Shown here piece after piece: positions 1-7,769 of a stretch of 27,955 bases of DNA. Both the position numbers and the translations under genes were made by a program. Location of the stretch: positions 1 to 27,955 of the forward strand of contig JAEXCG010000131.1 of assembly GCA_023402355.1 (NCBI GenBank). Direction: 5' to 3'. Position 1 is the first letter of the stretch. Every line of letters starts with the position of its first letter. Source of the DNA: Bacillota bacterium. Lineage in GTDB: Bacteria; Bacillota; Clostridia; Christensenellales; Aristaeellaceae. The notes below the pieces were generated by a model. It had not been told where the DNA came from. It saw nothing but the letters and a program-made list of their open reading frames with translations, and did not search any database.

Positions 1-64
1 CTCCGCTCTTTTGCGGTATCATGCTCTCGTTGTATTTGCTTCATTTACAGTCTCAAATTACAAC
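1..64. other. Left-edge stretch without a recognised gene
   Basis: I see no start, ribosome site or conserved protein in this short stretch. The terminator that follows would suit a gene ending beyond the left edge, but nothing visible proves one. Confidence 0.4.
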
Positions 65-103
65 AAAAAGTGCGAGTTGGCTAGTACCTTCTCGCACTTT
101 TTT
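65..103. terminator. Bidirectional intrinsic terminator
   Basis: The arms AAAAAGTGCGAG (65-76) and CTCGCACTTTTT (91-102) form a perfect 12-bp stem around a 14-nt loop. T-rich tails follow on both strands: TTTTTTC on plus and CTTTTTGTTG on minus. On the minus strand it lies just downstream of the small secreted-peptide gene, so it probably ends that transcript. On plus it could end a gene off the left edge. Confidence 0.85.
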
Positions 104-143
104 CTTTTTTCTCTTTTGGGGCTTAGCCTGACAGCCCCTTCGT

Positions 144-254
144 TTATGGAACCCATACCTGCGGGGCCTGTTCCGGCACGGACGGGCCGTCCGCGCGCGC
201 GGGAGAAAAGAGCGTCAGGAACACGAGAAGCAAAACAGCGGCAAACCGGCGCAT
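144..254 (-). CDS. Small secreted peptide, 36 residues, unknown function
   Basis: This reading frame of 36 codons plus stop begins MRRFAAVLLLVFLTLFSPARA, a compact signal peptide: Arg-Arg, a Leu/Val/Phe-rich core, then Ala-Arg-Ala before Asp-Gly. The predicted mature part is only about 15 residues (DGPSVPEQAPQVWVP), rich in Pro with one Trp. An AGGAGGGG ribosome site sits 5 nt before the ATG, and a strong terminator follows the stop. The frame, SD, signal peptide and terminator together argue for a real gene. It is divergent from pstS, and the shared intergenic region has an A/T-rich minus-strand -10 (TATAAT at 304-299). I recognise no family. It could be a secreted signal or cofactor peptide, or the remnant of a larger secreted protein; I cannot tell which. 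Confidence 0.55.
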   Translation of the reverse strand: MRRFAAVLLLVFLTLFSPARADGPSVPEQAPQVWVP

Positions 255-298
255 GGCAACCCCTCCTAAAATCAGATGTTGTTCGTTTGAACCTTTTC

Positions 299-327
299 AT
301 TATATTAGACGCTGAATATGACGAGAA
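299..327 (-). promoter_or_regulatory. Possible promoter for the small secreted peptide
   Basis: On the minus strand TATAAT lies at 304-299, with a weak TTCTCG 17 bp upstream at 327-322. It is about 45 bp from the peptide start codon. The -35 match is poor, so only the -10 is a reasonable call. Confidence 0.4.
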
Positions 328-393
328 GGTTGCAGAAAAAAGGAAGAAATGTAATATTTCGGCTGCGTTTTGCGCGCCGACTCCGATCCTTCA

Positions 394-481
394 TGTAAAA
401 CCGCGTTTTACAATGCCTCTTTACCTGTAACGCGCATTTTACATTTGTGCGCATGCTGATTTTACGCGGGAAATGTATACT
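394..481 (+). promoter_or_regulatory. pstS promoter with candidate PhoP/PhoB binding repeats
   Basis: A perfect 8-3-8 palindrome TGTAAAACCGCGTTTTACA covers 394-412. More copies of the TTTACA motif follow on the same strand: TTTACC at 420-425, TTTACA at 438-443 and TTTACG at 461-466. TGTAA at 426-430 faces TTTACA at 438-443. The -10 is TATACT (476-481), with no good -35 at the right distance, as expected of an activator-dependent promoter. Known Bacillus PhoP boxes are built of TT(A/T/C)ACA-like hexamers, so binding by the response regulator encoded at 5056-5736 is likely. The spacings here (13, 18 and 23 bp) are not the classical 11 bp. Confidence 0.55.
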
Positions 482-536
482 GATCGCGTACAAAGAACAA
501 GACAAAGTGAAGCGGAAAGAAAGGATGACACTGAAT

Positions 537-1379
537 ATGAAGAAGTTTATTTCGGCGATGCTTGCCATCGCGCTGTGCGCTGCGAGCGCGATGGCCCTGG
601 CGGCGGACGACATCACGGTGGTTTCCCGCGAGGGCGGCTCCGGCACGCGCGGCGCGTTCGTGGAGCTGATGGGCGTCGAGGTCAAGGGCGAGGACGGAAC
701 CAAGCGGGACATGACCACCGAGGAGGCGGTCATCGCCAACAGCACCGACGTGGTGATGCAAAACGTCGCCTCCGACAAGAACGCGATCGGCTACATCTCC
801 CTGGGCAGCCTGAACGACACGGTCAAGGCGCTTACGATCGACGGCGCGGCCCCGAGCGTCGAGACCATCAAGGACGGCAGCTATAAGGTCTCCCGCCCCT
901 TCTACATCGCCACCCAGGGCGAGGTCAGCGAGGTGACGAAGGACTTCATCTCCTTCATCCTGAGCGCCGAGGGGCAGGCGGTCGTCGGCGGCAGCTACAT
1001 CAAGGTGGACGACGCGGCCCCGGCCTACGCGGGCACGAAGCCGGAGGGCAAGGTCGTGATCGCCGGTTCCTCCTCCGTCACCCCGGTGATGGAGAAGCTG
1101 GCCGAGGCCTACAAGGCGGTCAACGACAAGGCGACCCTCGAAATTCAGATGAGCGATTCCACCGCCGGCATGACGGGCGCGATGGACGGCACCTGCGACA
1201 TCGGCATGGCCAGCCGCGAGCTGAAGGAATCCGAGGCGGCGGCGCTCACCGGCACGGTCATCGCCATGGACGGCATCGCGGTCATCGTGAACAACGAAAA
1301 CGCGGTGGACGGCCTCACCGGCGAGCAGGTGAAGGGCATCTACACCGGCGAGATCACGAGCTGGGCGGACGTGAAGTAA
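537..1379 (+). CDS. pstS: Phosphate ABC transporter substrate-binding protein PstS, circularly permuted
   Basis: This secreted protein captures phosphate for PstCAB. It has 280 residues and starts MKK, followed by a signal peptide ending near ALAA-DD at residue 24. An AAGGA ribosome site lies 11 nt upstream; ATG 525 in the same frame is possible. The domain order is unusual. Residues 26-157 match the normal C-terminal half of PstS: VVSREGGSGTR with the SGTR phosphate loop, NAIGYISLGSL, SRPF, and FILSAEGQ. A linker of about 14 residues (DDAAPAYAGTKPEG) leads to residues 172-280, which match the normal N-terminal half: VVIAGSSSVTPV, DIGMASRELK, MDGIAVIV, and GIYTGEITSWADV. The protein then stops. 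Together the halves give one complete PstS fold, so this looks like a circular permutation, not a truncation. There is no lipobox cysteine. It is the first gene of the pst operon. Confidence 0.93.
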   Translation: MKKFISAMLAIALCAASAMALAADDITVVSREGGSGTRGAFVELMGVEVKGEDGTKRDMTTEEAVIANSTDVVMQNVASDKNAIGYISLGSLNDTVKALTIDGAAPSVETIKDGSYKVSRPFYIATQGEVSEVTKDFISFILSAEGQAVVGGSYIKVDDAAPAYAGTKPEGKVVIAGSSSVTPVMEKLAEAYKAVNDKATLEIQMSDSTAGMTGAMDGTCDIGMASRELKESEAAALTGTVIAMDGIAVIVNNENAVDGLTGEQVKGIYTGEITSWADVK

Positions 1380-1394
1380 AACCCTGAAAGCCGC

Positions 1395-1425
1395 AGGATG
1401 CCGGGGAGAACCCCCGGCATCCTTT
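1395..1425 (+). promoter_or_regulatory. Intercistronic hairpin between pstS and pstC
   Basis: AGGATGCCGGGG (1395-1406) pairs perfectly with CCCCGGCATCCT (1412-1423) around a 5-nt loop, and only a few T follow. Such a hairpin can act as a partial terminator or protect the 3' end of pstS mRNA, letting the binding protein be made in excess over the permease. That role is inferred. Confidence 0.6.
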
Positions 1426-1445
1426 GGGCGCGTTGGAGGACTGCG

Positions 1446-2303
1446 ATGAAACAATACAAAGAAGGTCTGATGCGCGGCGTGTTCGCGCTTTGCGCGATCA
1501 CCTCCATTCTGGCGGTGGCGCTGATCTGCCTTTTCCTGTTCGCAAACGGCATCCCCGCCATCGGCAGGATCGGGCCGCTGTCGTTCCTGCTGGGCAGGCA
1601 GTGGGCGCCGACGGACGTGCCGCCCGCGTTCGGCATCCTGCCGATGATCCTGGGCAGCGTGTACGTGACGGCGGGGGCGATCCTGATCGGCGTGCCGGTC
1701 GGGCTGCTCACGGCGGTCTTCATGGCGCGCTATTGCCCGGCGGGCCTGTACCGGCTGCTCAAGCCCGCGCTTTCGCTGATGGCGGGCATCCCCTCGATCG
1801 TCTACGGCTTTTTCGGCATGGTGTTTATCGTGCCCATGGTGCGCTCGCTCTTCGGCGGCAACGGCAACAGCATCCTTTCCGCCTCCATCTTACTGGGCCT
1901 CATGATCCTGCCGACCGTCACGGGCATCAGCGAGAGCGCCATTCGCGCGGTGCCAGCGCCCTATTACGAGGGCGCGCTGGCCCTGGGGGCGACGCACGAG
2001 CGCGCGGTCTTCTTCGTGGAGCTGCCATCGGCGCGCTCCGGCATCCTCGCGGCCGTCGTGCTGGGCATCGGCCGCGCCATCGGGGAGACGATGGCCGTCA
2101 TCATGGTCGCGGGCAACCAGGCGCGCATGCCCAAGGGCATCTTAAAGGGCGTGCGCACGCTGACCGCGAACATCGTGATGGAGATGGGCTACGCGGCGGA
2201 GCTGCACCGGGAGGCGCTGATCGCCACGGGCGTGGTGCTCTTCGTGTTCATCCTGCTCATCAACCTCTCGTGCGGCGCGCTCAGAAGGGGGAAGGACGCA
2301 TGA
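1446..2303 (+). CDS. pstC: Phosphate ABC transporter permease PstC
   Basis: This is one of the two membrane subunits of the high-affinity phosphate importer. It has 285 residues with an N-terminal membrane segment (about 12-34) and further hydrophobic segments typical of the six-helix PstC fold. Diagnostic stretches are GIPSIVYGFFGMVF in the first half and GIGRAIGETMAV in the second, which belongs to the cytoplasmic loop contacting PstB. The start is ATG 1446, with GGAGGA 5 nt upstream. The stop overlaps the pstA start as ATGA, implying translational coupling. It is slightly shorter than many PstC proteins but nothing essential seems to be missing. Confidence 0.95.
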   Translation: MKQYKEGLMRGVFALCAITSILAVALICLFLFANGIPAIGRIGPLSFLLGRQWAPTDVPPAFGILPMILGSVYVTAGAILIGVPVGLLTAVFMARYCPAGLYRLLKPALSLMAGIPSIVYGFFGMVFIVPMVRSLFGGNGNSILSASILLGLMILPTVTGISESAIRAVPAPYYEGALALGATHERAVFFVELPSARSGILAAVVLGIGRAIGETMAVIMVAGNQARMPKGILKGVRTLTANIVMEMGYAAELHREALIATGVVLFVFILLINLSCGALRRGKDA

Positions 2304-3175
2304 CAGGACGGGGAATCAACAGGCAGACCCTTGCGCAGAAGGCGAGGGCCTACGCGCGCAGCCCGCTCTCCCTCGCGCTGCTGCTGCTGGTGCTGCTGGC
2401 TGCCGCGGCGACGTTTTTTGCGCTGCTGTTCCTGATCGGCTACATCCTGATAAAGGGCATTCCGAACCTGACGCCCTCGCTGTTTGCGCTCGAATACAAC
2501 AGCGAGAACGTCTCCATGCTGCCCGCGATCCTCACCACCCTCATGATGACGGGGCTTTCGCTGCTGATCGCCGTGCCGCTGGGCGTGTTTTCGGCGGTGT
2601 ACCTCGTGGAGTACGCGCGGCGCGGCAGCAAGCTGGTAAAGGCCGTGCGCATGACGGCGGAGACGCTGGCGGGCATCCCCTCGATCGTGTTCGGCCTGTT
2701 CGGCATGCTGTTCTTCGTGACGTATCTCAAGTGGAACTACTCGCTGCTGGCGGGCGCGATGACGCTTGCGATCATGGTGCTGCCCGCGATCATGCGCACC
2801 ACCGAGGAGGCGATGCTCGCCGTGCCGGACCTGTACCGGGAGGCCAGCTTCGGCCTGGGCGCGGGCAGGCTGCGCACGGTATTTCGCATCGTGCTGCCCA
2901 GCGCCATGCCGGGCATCGCGGCGGGCGTGATTCTGGCGGTGGGGCGCATCGTGGGCGAGACGGCGGCGCTGATCTACACCGCGGGCACGGTCGCCAAGGT
3001 GCCGGAAAACCTGTTTGCCTCCGGCCGCACGCTGGCGGTACACATGTACTCGCTCTCGCGCGAGGGGCTGCACACCGGGGAGGCCTACGCCACGGCGGTG
3101 GTGCTGCTGGTCGTGGTGCTGCTGATCGACGGCCTGTCGGCGCTGATCGCCCGCAGGTGGACGAGGGAGAACTGA
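2300..3175 (+). CDS. pstA: Phosphate ABC transporter permease PstA
   Basis: This is the second membrane subunit of the phosphate importer. The frame is open far upstream, but ATG 2300 is chosen because it overlaps the pstC stop (ATGA), giving 291 residues. An N-terminal basic stretch precedes a long hydrophobic helix (LALLLLVLLAAAATFFALLF). The PstA-type motifs GIPSIVFGLFGMLFF and GRIVGETAALIYTAG are both present, followed by a conserved LFASGRTLAVHMY region. pstB follows after 4 bp. PstA and PstC form the channel to which PstS docks outside and PstB binds inside. Confidence 0.95.
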   Translation: MTGRGINRQTLAQKARAYARSPLSLALLLLVLLAAAATFFALLFLIGYILIKGIPNLTPSLFALEYNSENVSMLPAILTTLMMTGLSLLIAVPLGVFSAVYLVEYARRGSKLVKAVRMTAETLAGIPSIVFGLFGMLFFVTYLKWNYSLLAGAMTLAIMVLPAIMRTTEEAMLAVPDLYREASFGLGAGRLRTVFRIVLPSAMPGIAAGVILAVGRIVGETAALIYTAGTVAKVPENLFASGRTLAVHMYSLSREGLHTGEAYATAVVLLVVVLLIDGLSALIARRWTREN

Positions 3176-3179
3176 AGAG

Positions 3180-3929
<750 letters not shown>

Positions 3930-3930
3930 G

Positions 3931-4593
3931 ATGCGCATTCGCTTTGACGACCAGCTCGAGCGGCTCAGCGACCTTTTGATGGAGATGGGCGGGCTGATCG
4001 AGCGCGCAATCGACGGCGCGCTGATGGCGCTGGAAAAGCGCGACGTGGAAAAAGCGCGCGCCGTCACAAAAAATGACGAGGAAATCAACCGGATGGAGCA
4101 GGAAATCGAAAGCCTGTGCTTGAAACTCCTGTTGCAGCAGCAGCCCGTGGCGCGGGACCTGCGCTTCATCTCCGCGGCGCTCAAGATGATCACGGACATG
4201 GAGCGCATCGGCGACCAGGCGGCGGACATCTGCGAAATCGTGGTGCTGCTGGCGCGGGAGGGCGCGCAGGCGACGCCCGTGCACATCACGCAGATGGCGC
4301 GCGCGACGATCCGCATGGTGACGGACAGCCTGGACGCCTTCGTGCGAAGGGACGGGGAACTGGCGCGCGCGGTCGTGCTTGCGGACGACGAGGTGGACGC
4401 GCTCTTCGGCGCGGCGCGGGCCGACCTGATCGAGCGCATCCGCGAGCGGCGCGAAAGCGCCGAGGAGGCGATCGACCTGATGATGATCGCCAAGTATTTG
4501 GAGCGCATCGGCGACCACGCGACGAATATCGCGGAATGGGTGGTGTATTCCATTACCGGCATCCATTCGGCAGGCGGCGGGGCAGGCGGCTGA
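3931..4593 (+). CDS. phoU: Phosphate signalling protein PhoU
   Basis: PhoU links Pst transporter activity to the PhoR kinase and keeps the Pho response off when phosphate is plentiful. The 220-residue protein has the two-repeat helical-bundle architecture. The first repeat holds DMERIGDQAADI (about residue 89) and the second holds YLERIGDHATNIAEW (about residue 190); these are the conserved acidic metal-binding motifs. The start is one base after the pstB stop, with GGGGAGG about 10 nt upstream inside pstB. The C-terminus ends in a short Gly-rich tail. The stop codon adjoins a long inverted repeat (4593-4694), so the main operon transcript may end or be processed there. Confidence 0.96.
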   Translation: MRIRFDDQLERLSDLLMEMGGLIERAIDGALMALEKRDVEKARAVTKNDEEINRMEQEIESLCLKLLLQQQPVARDLRFISAALKMITDMERIGDQAADICEIVVLLAREGAQATPVHITQMARATIRMVTDSLDAFVRRDGELARAVVLADDEVDALFGAARADLIERIRERRESAEEAIDLMMIAKYLERIGDHATNIAEWVVYSITGIHSAGGGAGG

Positions 4594-4694
4594 AAACGGG
4601 CACATTGCGTTGTCAGCTGCGCGCGCGCATTCGGTTGCGTATTGATATACGCGCCCTCATGCGCGCGCTTGCTTCCTAGCACTGCACCCGTTTT
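4593..4694. repeat. Nested inverted repeat, about 102 bp, just after phoU
   Basis: Three sets of arms nest inside each other: AAAACGGG (4593-4600) with CCCGTTTT (4687-4694), GCGCGCGCAT (4621-4630) with ATGCGCGCGC (4659-4668), and GCGTAT (4637-4642) with ATACGC (4647-4652). A transcript of either strand could fold into one long interrupted stem-loop. No clean T-tract terminator is formed. It may be a dispersed repeat element or a structured RNA; I recognise no known family. Confidence 0.7.
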
Positions 4695-4696
4695 GA

Positions 4697-4948
4697 GCCG
4701 CCTGCCCTTCGGGTTAGAAGAGGGGACGGAAGCCTGCCTCGCCTTGGGGCGAGGGACGGGGGCGCGGGGAGCGTGGCGTTGATTGAGTTGCCTGCCCCGC
4801 CGGTTTAGAAGAGTGGACGAAGGCCTGCCTCGCCTTGGGGCGAGGGACGGGTTGACGCGGGGAGCGTGGCGTTGATTGAGCCGCCTGCCCTTCGGTTTAG
4901 AAGAGGGGACGGAAGCCTGCCTCGCCTTGGGGCGAGGGACGGGGCGGC
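4697..4948. repeat. Tandem repeat: two full units of 90-93 bp and one partial
   Basis: Units start at 4697, 4787 and 4880. They share GCCTGCC, GGTTTAGAAGAG-like, CCTCGCCTTGGGGCGAGG (a 7-bp stem with a TTGG loop) and GAGGGACGGG blocks. The first two units also share GCGGGGAGCGTGGCGTTGATTGA. Units 1 and 2 are 90 and 93 bp, and the third breaks off after about 68 bp. Units differ by a few substitutions, so they are not a trivial assembly duplication. No protein is supported here. A REP-like intergenic repeat is the best description. Confidence 0.8.
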
Positions 4949-4990
4949 GGTATAAGTGGCTGTCTCTCCGCCGTGAGGCGAGATGGGATT

Positions 4991-5048
4991 GTCAAGGGGC
5001 TTGCCCCTTGACTGGGAGGTTTGGAGGGCAAGGCCCTCCAAAAGGAGG
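4991..5048 (+). promoter_or_regulatory. Two perfect palindromic hairpins abutting the response regulator ribosome site
   Basis: Hairpin 1 is GTCAAGGGGC-TT-GCCCCTTGAC (4991-5012). Hairpin 2 is TTTGGAGGGC-AAG-GCCCTCCAAA (5020-5042). Each has a perfect 10-bp stem. The ribosome site AGGAGG (5043-5048) begins right after hairpin 2, and the CCCTCC of its 3' arm is complementary to GGAGGG of the ribosome site. An alternative fold could therefore hide the site. The palindromes may simply be dispersed intergenic repeats; regulation is inferred. Confidence 0.6.
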
Positions 5049-5055
5049 GAACGGC

Positions 5056-5736
5056 ATGCCTACGGTTTACTGCGTCGAGGACGACGCGAGCATTCGCGAG
5101 CTGGTGCTTTACGCGCTTTCCGCGGGCGGGTTTGAAGCGCGCGGCTTTGAGGACGGCGCCTCCATGCGCGCGGCGCTGGAAAAGGAGACGCCCGACCTGC
5201 TGCTGCTGGACATCATGCTGCCGGACGAGGACGGGCTGAGCATCCTTTCGCGCCTGCGGGCGGCTGCCAGAACGCAGCGCCTGCCGGTCATCATGCTGAC
5301 GGCCAAGGGCTCGGAATACGACAAGGTCAAAGGGCTGGACGCGGGCGCGGACGACTACGTGACCAAGCCCTTCGGCGTGATGGAGCTGCTCTCGCGCGTG
5401 CGCGCGGTGCTGCGCCGCGCGGGCGTGGAAGAGCGTCCGGAGCGCCTGAGCCTGGGGGCCATCGTGATGGACACCGCGGCGCACACCGTCACGGCGGACG
5501 GCGCGGAGGTCACGCTCACCCATAAGGAGTACGAGCTGCTGCTGACATTGATGCAGAACGCGGGGCACGTGCTCTCGCGCGAGCAGCTCATGCAGAAGGT
5601 CTGGGGCTACGACTTCGAGGGCGAGAGCCGCACGGTGGACGTGCACGTGAAGACCCTGCGCCAGAAGCTGGGCGCGGGGGGCGCGCAGATCAAGACGGTG
5701 CGCGGCGCGGGCTATAAGCTGGAGGAGCGGGGATGA
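5056..5736 (+). CDS. phoB: OmpR/PhoB-family response regulator of the phosphate regulon
   Basis: This DNA-binding response regulator is partnered by the kinase encoded next to it. The 226 residues comprise a receiver domain (about 1-120) and a winged-helix output domain (about 125-226). Receiver residues are intact: acidic pocket Asp 9/Asp 10, phosphoacceptor Asp 52 in LLLLDIMLP, Thr 82 and Lys 104. The output domain has the OmpR-type ends EYELLLTLMQNAGHVLSREQL and RTVDVHVKTLRQKLG, finishing TVRGAGYKL. The start at ATG 5056 has a strong AGGAGG 7 nt upstream; longer in-frame starts would run into repeats. Location behind pstSCAB-phoU supports the PhoB (PhoP) assignment. It overlaps the kinase gene by ATGA. 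Confidence 0.92.
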   Translation: MPTVYCVEDDASIRELVLYALSAGGFEARGFEDGASMRAALEKETPDLLLLDIMLPDEDGLSILSRLRAAARTQRLPVIMLTAKGSEYDKVKGLDAGADDYVTKPFGVMELLSRVRAVLRRAGVEERPERLSLGAIVMDTAAHTVTADGAEVTLTHKEYELLLTLMQNAGHVLSREQLMQKVWGYDFEGESRTVDVHVKTLRQKLGAGGAQIKTVRGAGYKLEERG

Positions 5737-7409
5737 AAAAGAGGCTGTACGCGCGCATGTGCGCGCTCTCGCTTTTCATGACGCTCCTGACGGCGGTGCT
5801 GCTGCTTGGCACCGTCTATCCTTTTTTTCAGGACCGCGTCCACGCGGAAATGCGCGCGGAGACGGACACGCTCGCCGTCGGCCTTGCGCAGGCGGCGGAC
5901 GAAAACGCTTACCTTGAGGCCCTGCGCGGCGGCGGCGCGCGCGTGACGCTGCTCTCCCCGGCGGGCGAGGTGCTCTTCGACACGGACGCGGACGCCGCCA
6001 AGATGGAGAATCATCAGGACCGGCCGGAGGTCGCGCAGGCGCTGCAAAAGGGCGGCGGCGAGGACATGCGCCGCTCGCGGACGCTCATGGAAAACATGTA
6101 TTACAGCGCGCTCCGCCTGCCGGACGGGCGCGTGCTGCGCCTTGCGCGCCCGGCGGCCAGCGCCGCCGCCACGCTCGTGCAGGGGCTGCCCGTCATCCTG
6201 CTGGTGCTGCTGCTGTGCGTGGCGGCAAGCTTGCTGCTCTCCGGCCGCTTCACCCGCAGCGTGCTCGCCCCGCTGGACCGTATCGACATGGACCATCCGG
6301 AGGAAAGCGTCTGCTTTGAGGAGCTGCAGCCCTTCGTGCGCCGCATCGCGCACCAGCAGGAGCAGCTCGCGGAGAAGCTGACCGACCTGGCCGCCCAGCG
6401 CGACCGCATCGCCTCCATCACCAGCCACATGCGCGAGGGGCTCGTGTTCGTGGACGCCACGGGCGCGGCGGTCATGGTGAACGAAAGCGCGCTCGACCTG
6501 CTCGGCGCGCGCGGCACCGACTGGCAGGGCGCGCACTTCGTGCGCATCTCCCGCTCCATCGCCCTGCGCGAGGCGCTGGAGGCGGCGCTGCACGGCGAGA
6601 GCGTGGAGGGCGACGTCGACCTCGCCGGCCGCACCTATCGCTTCGTCGCGAGCCCGGTGTACGAGGAGAGCGCGGCGGGCGGGGCGATCCTGCTGCTCAG
6701 CGACGTGACCGAGCGGCGGAGGGCAGAGCGCATGCGCCGGGAGTTCACGGCCAACGTCTCCCACGAGCTGCGCTCGCCGCTCACCAGCATTTCCGGCTTT
6801 GCGGAGATGATGGCCTGCGGCATGGTGCGCGAGGGCGACATGAAGGAATGCGCCGCCCGCATCAAGCAGGAGGCGGACCGCATGGTGACGCTTATCGGCG
6901 ATATCCTGCGCCTGTCGCAGCTCGACGAGCTGCGGCCCGATTCCTTCACCGAGCCCGTGGCGCTGCTGGACGTCGTCCGCGAGGTGGCGGCGCGGCTTCA
7001 GCCGCAGGCCGACGCGCGGGGAATCGCACTTCGCGTCAGCGGCGAACCGTGCTGCGTGCGCGGGGACAAGGTGATGCTGGAGGAGCTCGCGCAGAACCTG
7101 TGCGACAACGCGGTCAAGTACAACCACGACGGCGGCCTCGTGGAGATGACGCTGCACGCGGAGGGAGCGCAGGCGGTGCTTTGCGTGCGCGATACGGGCA
7201 TCGGCATCCCGCGCGAGCACCAATCGCGCGTGTTCGAGCGCTTCTACCGCGTGGACAAGAGCCGATCCAAGAAGACGGGCGGCACCGGCCTGGGTCTGTC
7301 CATCGTGCGCCACGTGGCCGAGGCGCACGGCGGCAGCGTGCGCATGACCAGCGCGGAGGGCGAGGGCACGACGTTTGAGGTGAGGCTGCCGCTCCTGCGG
7401 CAGGCGTGA
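5733..7409 (+). CDS. phoR: Phosphate-sensing histidine kinase PhoR
   Basis: This membrane kinase phosphorylates the adjacent response regulator. It has 558 residues. Helix 1 is at about 9-30, followed by an extracytoplasmic region (about 31-150) and helix 2 at about 150-170 (VILLVLLLCVAASLLL). A PAS-like domain spans about 225-325 (GLVFVDATGAAVMVN...LLLSDVTERRR). The dimerisation domain carries His 344 in FTANVSHELRSPL. The ATPase domain has the N box (CDNAVKYN), G1 box (DTGIGIP), F box (FERFYRVD) and G2 box (GTGLGLSIV). The whole arrangement is that of PhoR. ATG 5733 overlaps the response regulator stop. A hairpin with a T-run follows at 7441. Confidence 0.93.
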   Translation: MKKRLYARMCALSLFMTLLTAVLLLGTVYPFFQDRVHAEMRAETDTLAVGLAQAADENAYLEALRGGGARVTLLSPAGEVLFDTDADAAKMENHQDRPEVAQALQKGGGEDMRRSRTLMENMYYSALRLPDGRVLRLARPAASAAATLVQGLPVILLVLLLCVAASLLLSGRFTRSVLAPLDRIDMDHPEESVCFEELQPFVRRIAHQQEQLAEKLTDLAAQRDRIASITSHMREGLVFVDATGAAVMVNESALDLLGARGTDWQGAHFVRISRSIALREALEAALHGESVEGDVDLAGRTYRFVASPVYEESAAGGAILLLSDVTERRRAERMRREFTANVSHELRSPLTSISGFAEMMACGMVREGDMKECAARIKQEADRMVTLIGDILRLSQLDELRPDSFTEPVALLDVVREVAARLQPQADARGIALRVSGEPCCVRGDKVMLEELAQNLCDNAVKYNHDGGLVEMTLHAEGAQAVLCVRDTGIGIPREHQSRVFERFYRVDKSRSKKTGGTGLGLSIVRHVAEAHGGSVRMTSAEGEGTTFEVRLPLLRQA

Positions 7410-7440
7410 GGGCGCGGTTTTCCCATGAGACATGTCGGGT

Positions 7441-7477
7441 TGTGCGGCGGTCAGCTGCCGCACAGCCTGATTTTTTT
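7441..7477 (+). terminator. Intrinsic terminator after phoR
   Basis: TGTGCGGC (7441-7448) pairs with GCCGCACA (7457-7464). A run of seven T (7471-7477) follows after a 6-nt gap. The gap makes it slightly weaker than ideal. The stop codon of the convergent minus-strand gene lies inside the hairpin. Confidence 0.65.
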
Positions 7478-7741
7478 GCCCGTATGCACGCCGGGCGTTC
7501 GCATCTGCCGCGCCTCCATCCGACTGGCGGAGCGGTAACGGCGCGGAAAGTCCGGGTTGAAGGATACGGCGCTCAGGGTGATGACGCGGCCTTCGCGCAG
7601 GTCCTCGTTCCAAAGCTCGTCCTCGGTGACGAAGGAGTGGCAGCAGTTCCCGACCACCCCGAGTTCGATGACCACACGGTTGCATTTGCCGTAGCTGTTG
7701 TGCATGCAGCAATAACAGCCGCAGTGACTGACGGTTGGCAT
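7451..7741 (-). CDS. Cysteine-rich DUF1540-like protein
   Basis: A 96-residue protein with a good ribosome site (AAGGGGAG, 7 nt before ATG). The first 37 residues hold CGCYCC, CMHNSYGKC, VVIELG and CCHSF. This pattern (Cys-x2-Asn-x2-Gly-x-Cys, then I/V-x-L/V, then Cys and a closing Phe) resembles the DUF1540 cysteine motif of small Firmicutes proteins thought to bind metal. The remaining 60 residues are charged and end in a basic tail with no motif I recognise. Part of that tail could be an extension specific to this organism. It is divergent from a ribbon-helix-helix gene 111 bp away. Function is unknown; cytoplasmic because no signal peptide is seen. Confidence 0.6.
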   Translation of the reverse strand: MPTVSHCGCYCCMHNSYGKCNRVVIELGVVGNCCHSFVTEDELWNEDLREGRVITLSAVSFNPDFPRRYRSASRMEARQMRTPGVHTGKKIRLCGS

Positions 7742-7769
7742 GAGTTGGCTCCCCTTTCAAAAATTTTTG

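Noticed and set aside
4593..4694. Inverted repeat considered as the phoU intrinsic terminator
   Set aside because: Outer arms are short and widely interrupted, and the only T-run (TTTT) follows a weak 8-bp arm.
4697..4948. Tandem repeats considered as a CRISPR array
   Set aside because: Units of 90-93 bp are nearly identical throughout with no unique spacers, and there are no cas genes.
5712..7760. Very long minus-strand open frame (about 680 codons) opposite the sensor kinase gene
   Set aside because: It is His/Arg/Ala-rich with no domain, a typical mirror of a GC-rich gene; the plus strand has a complete PhoR.
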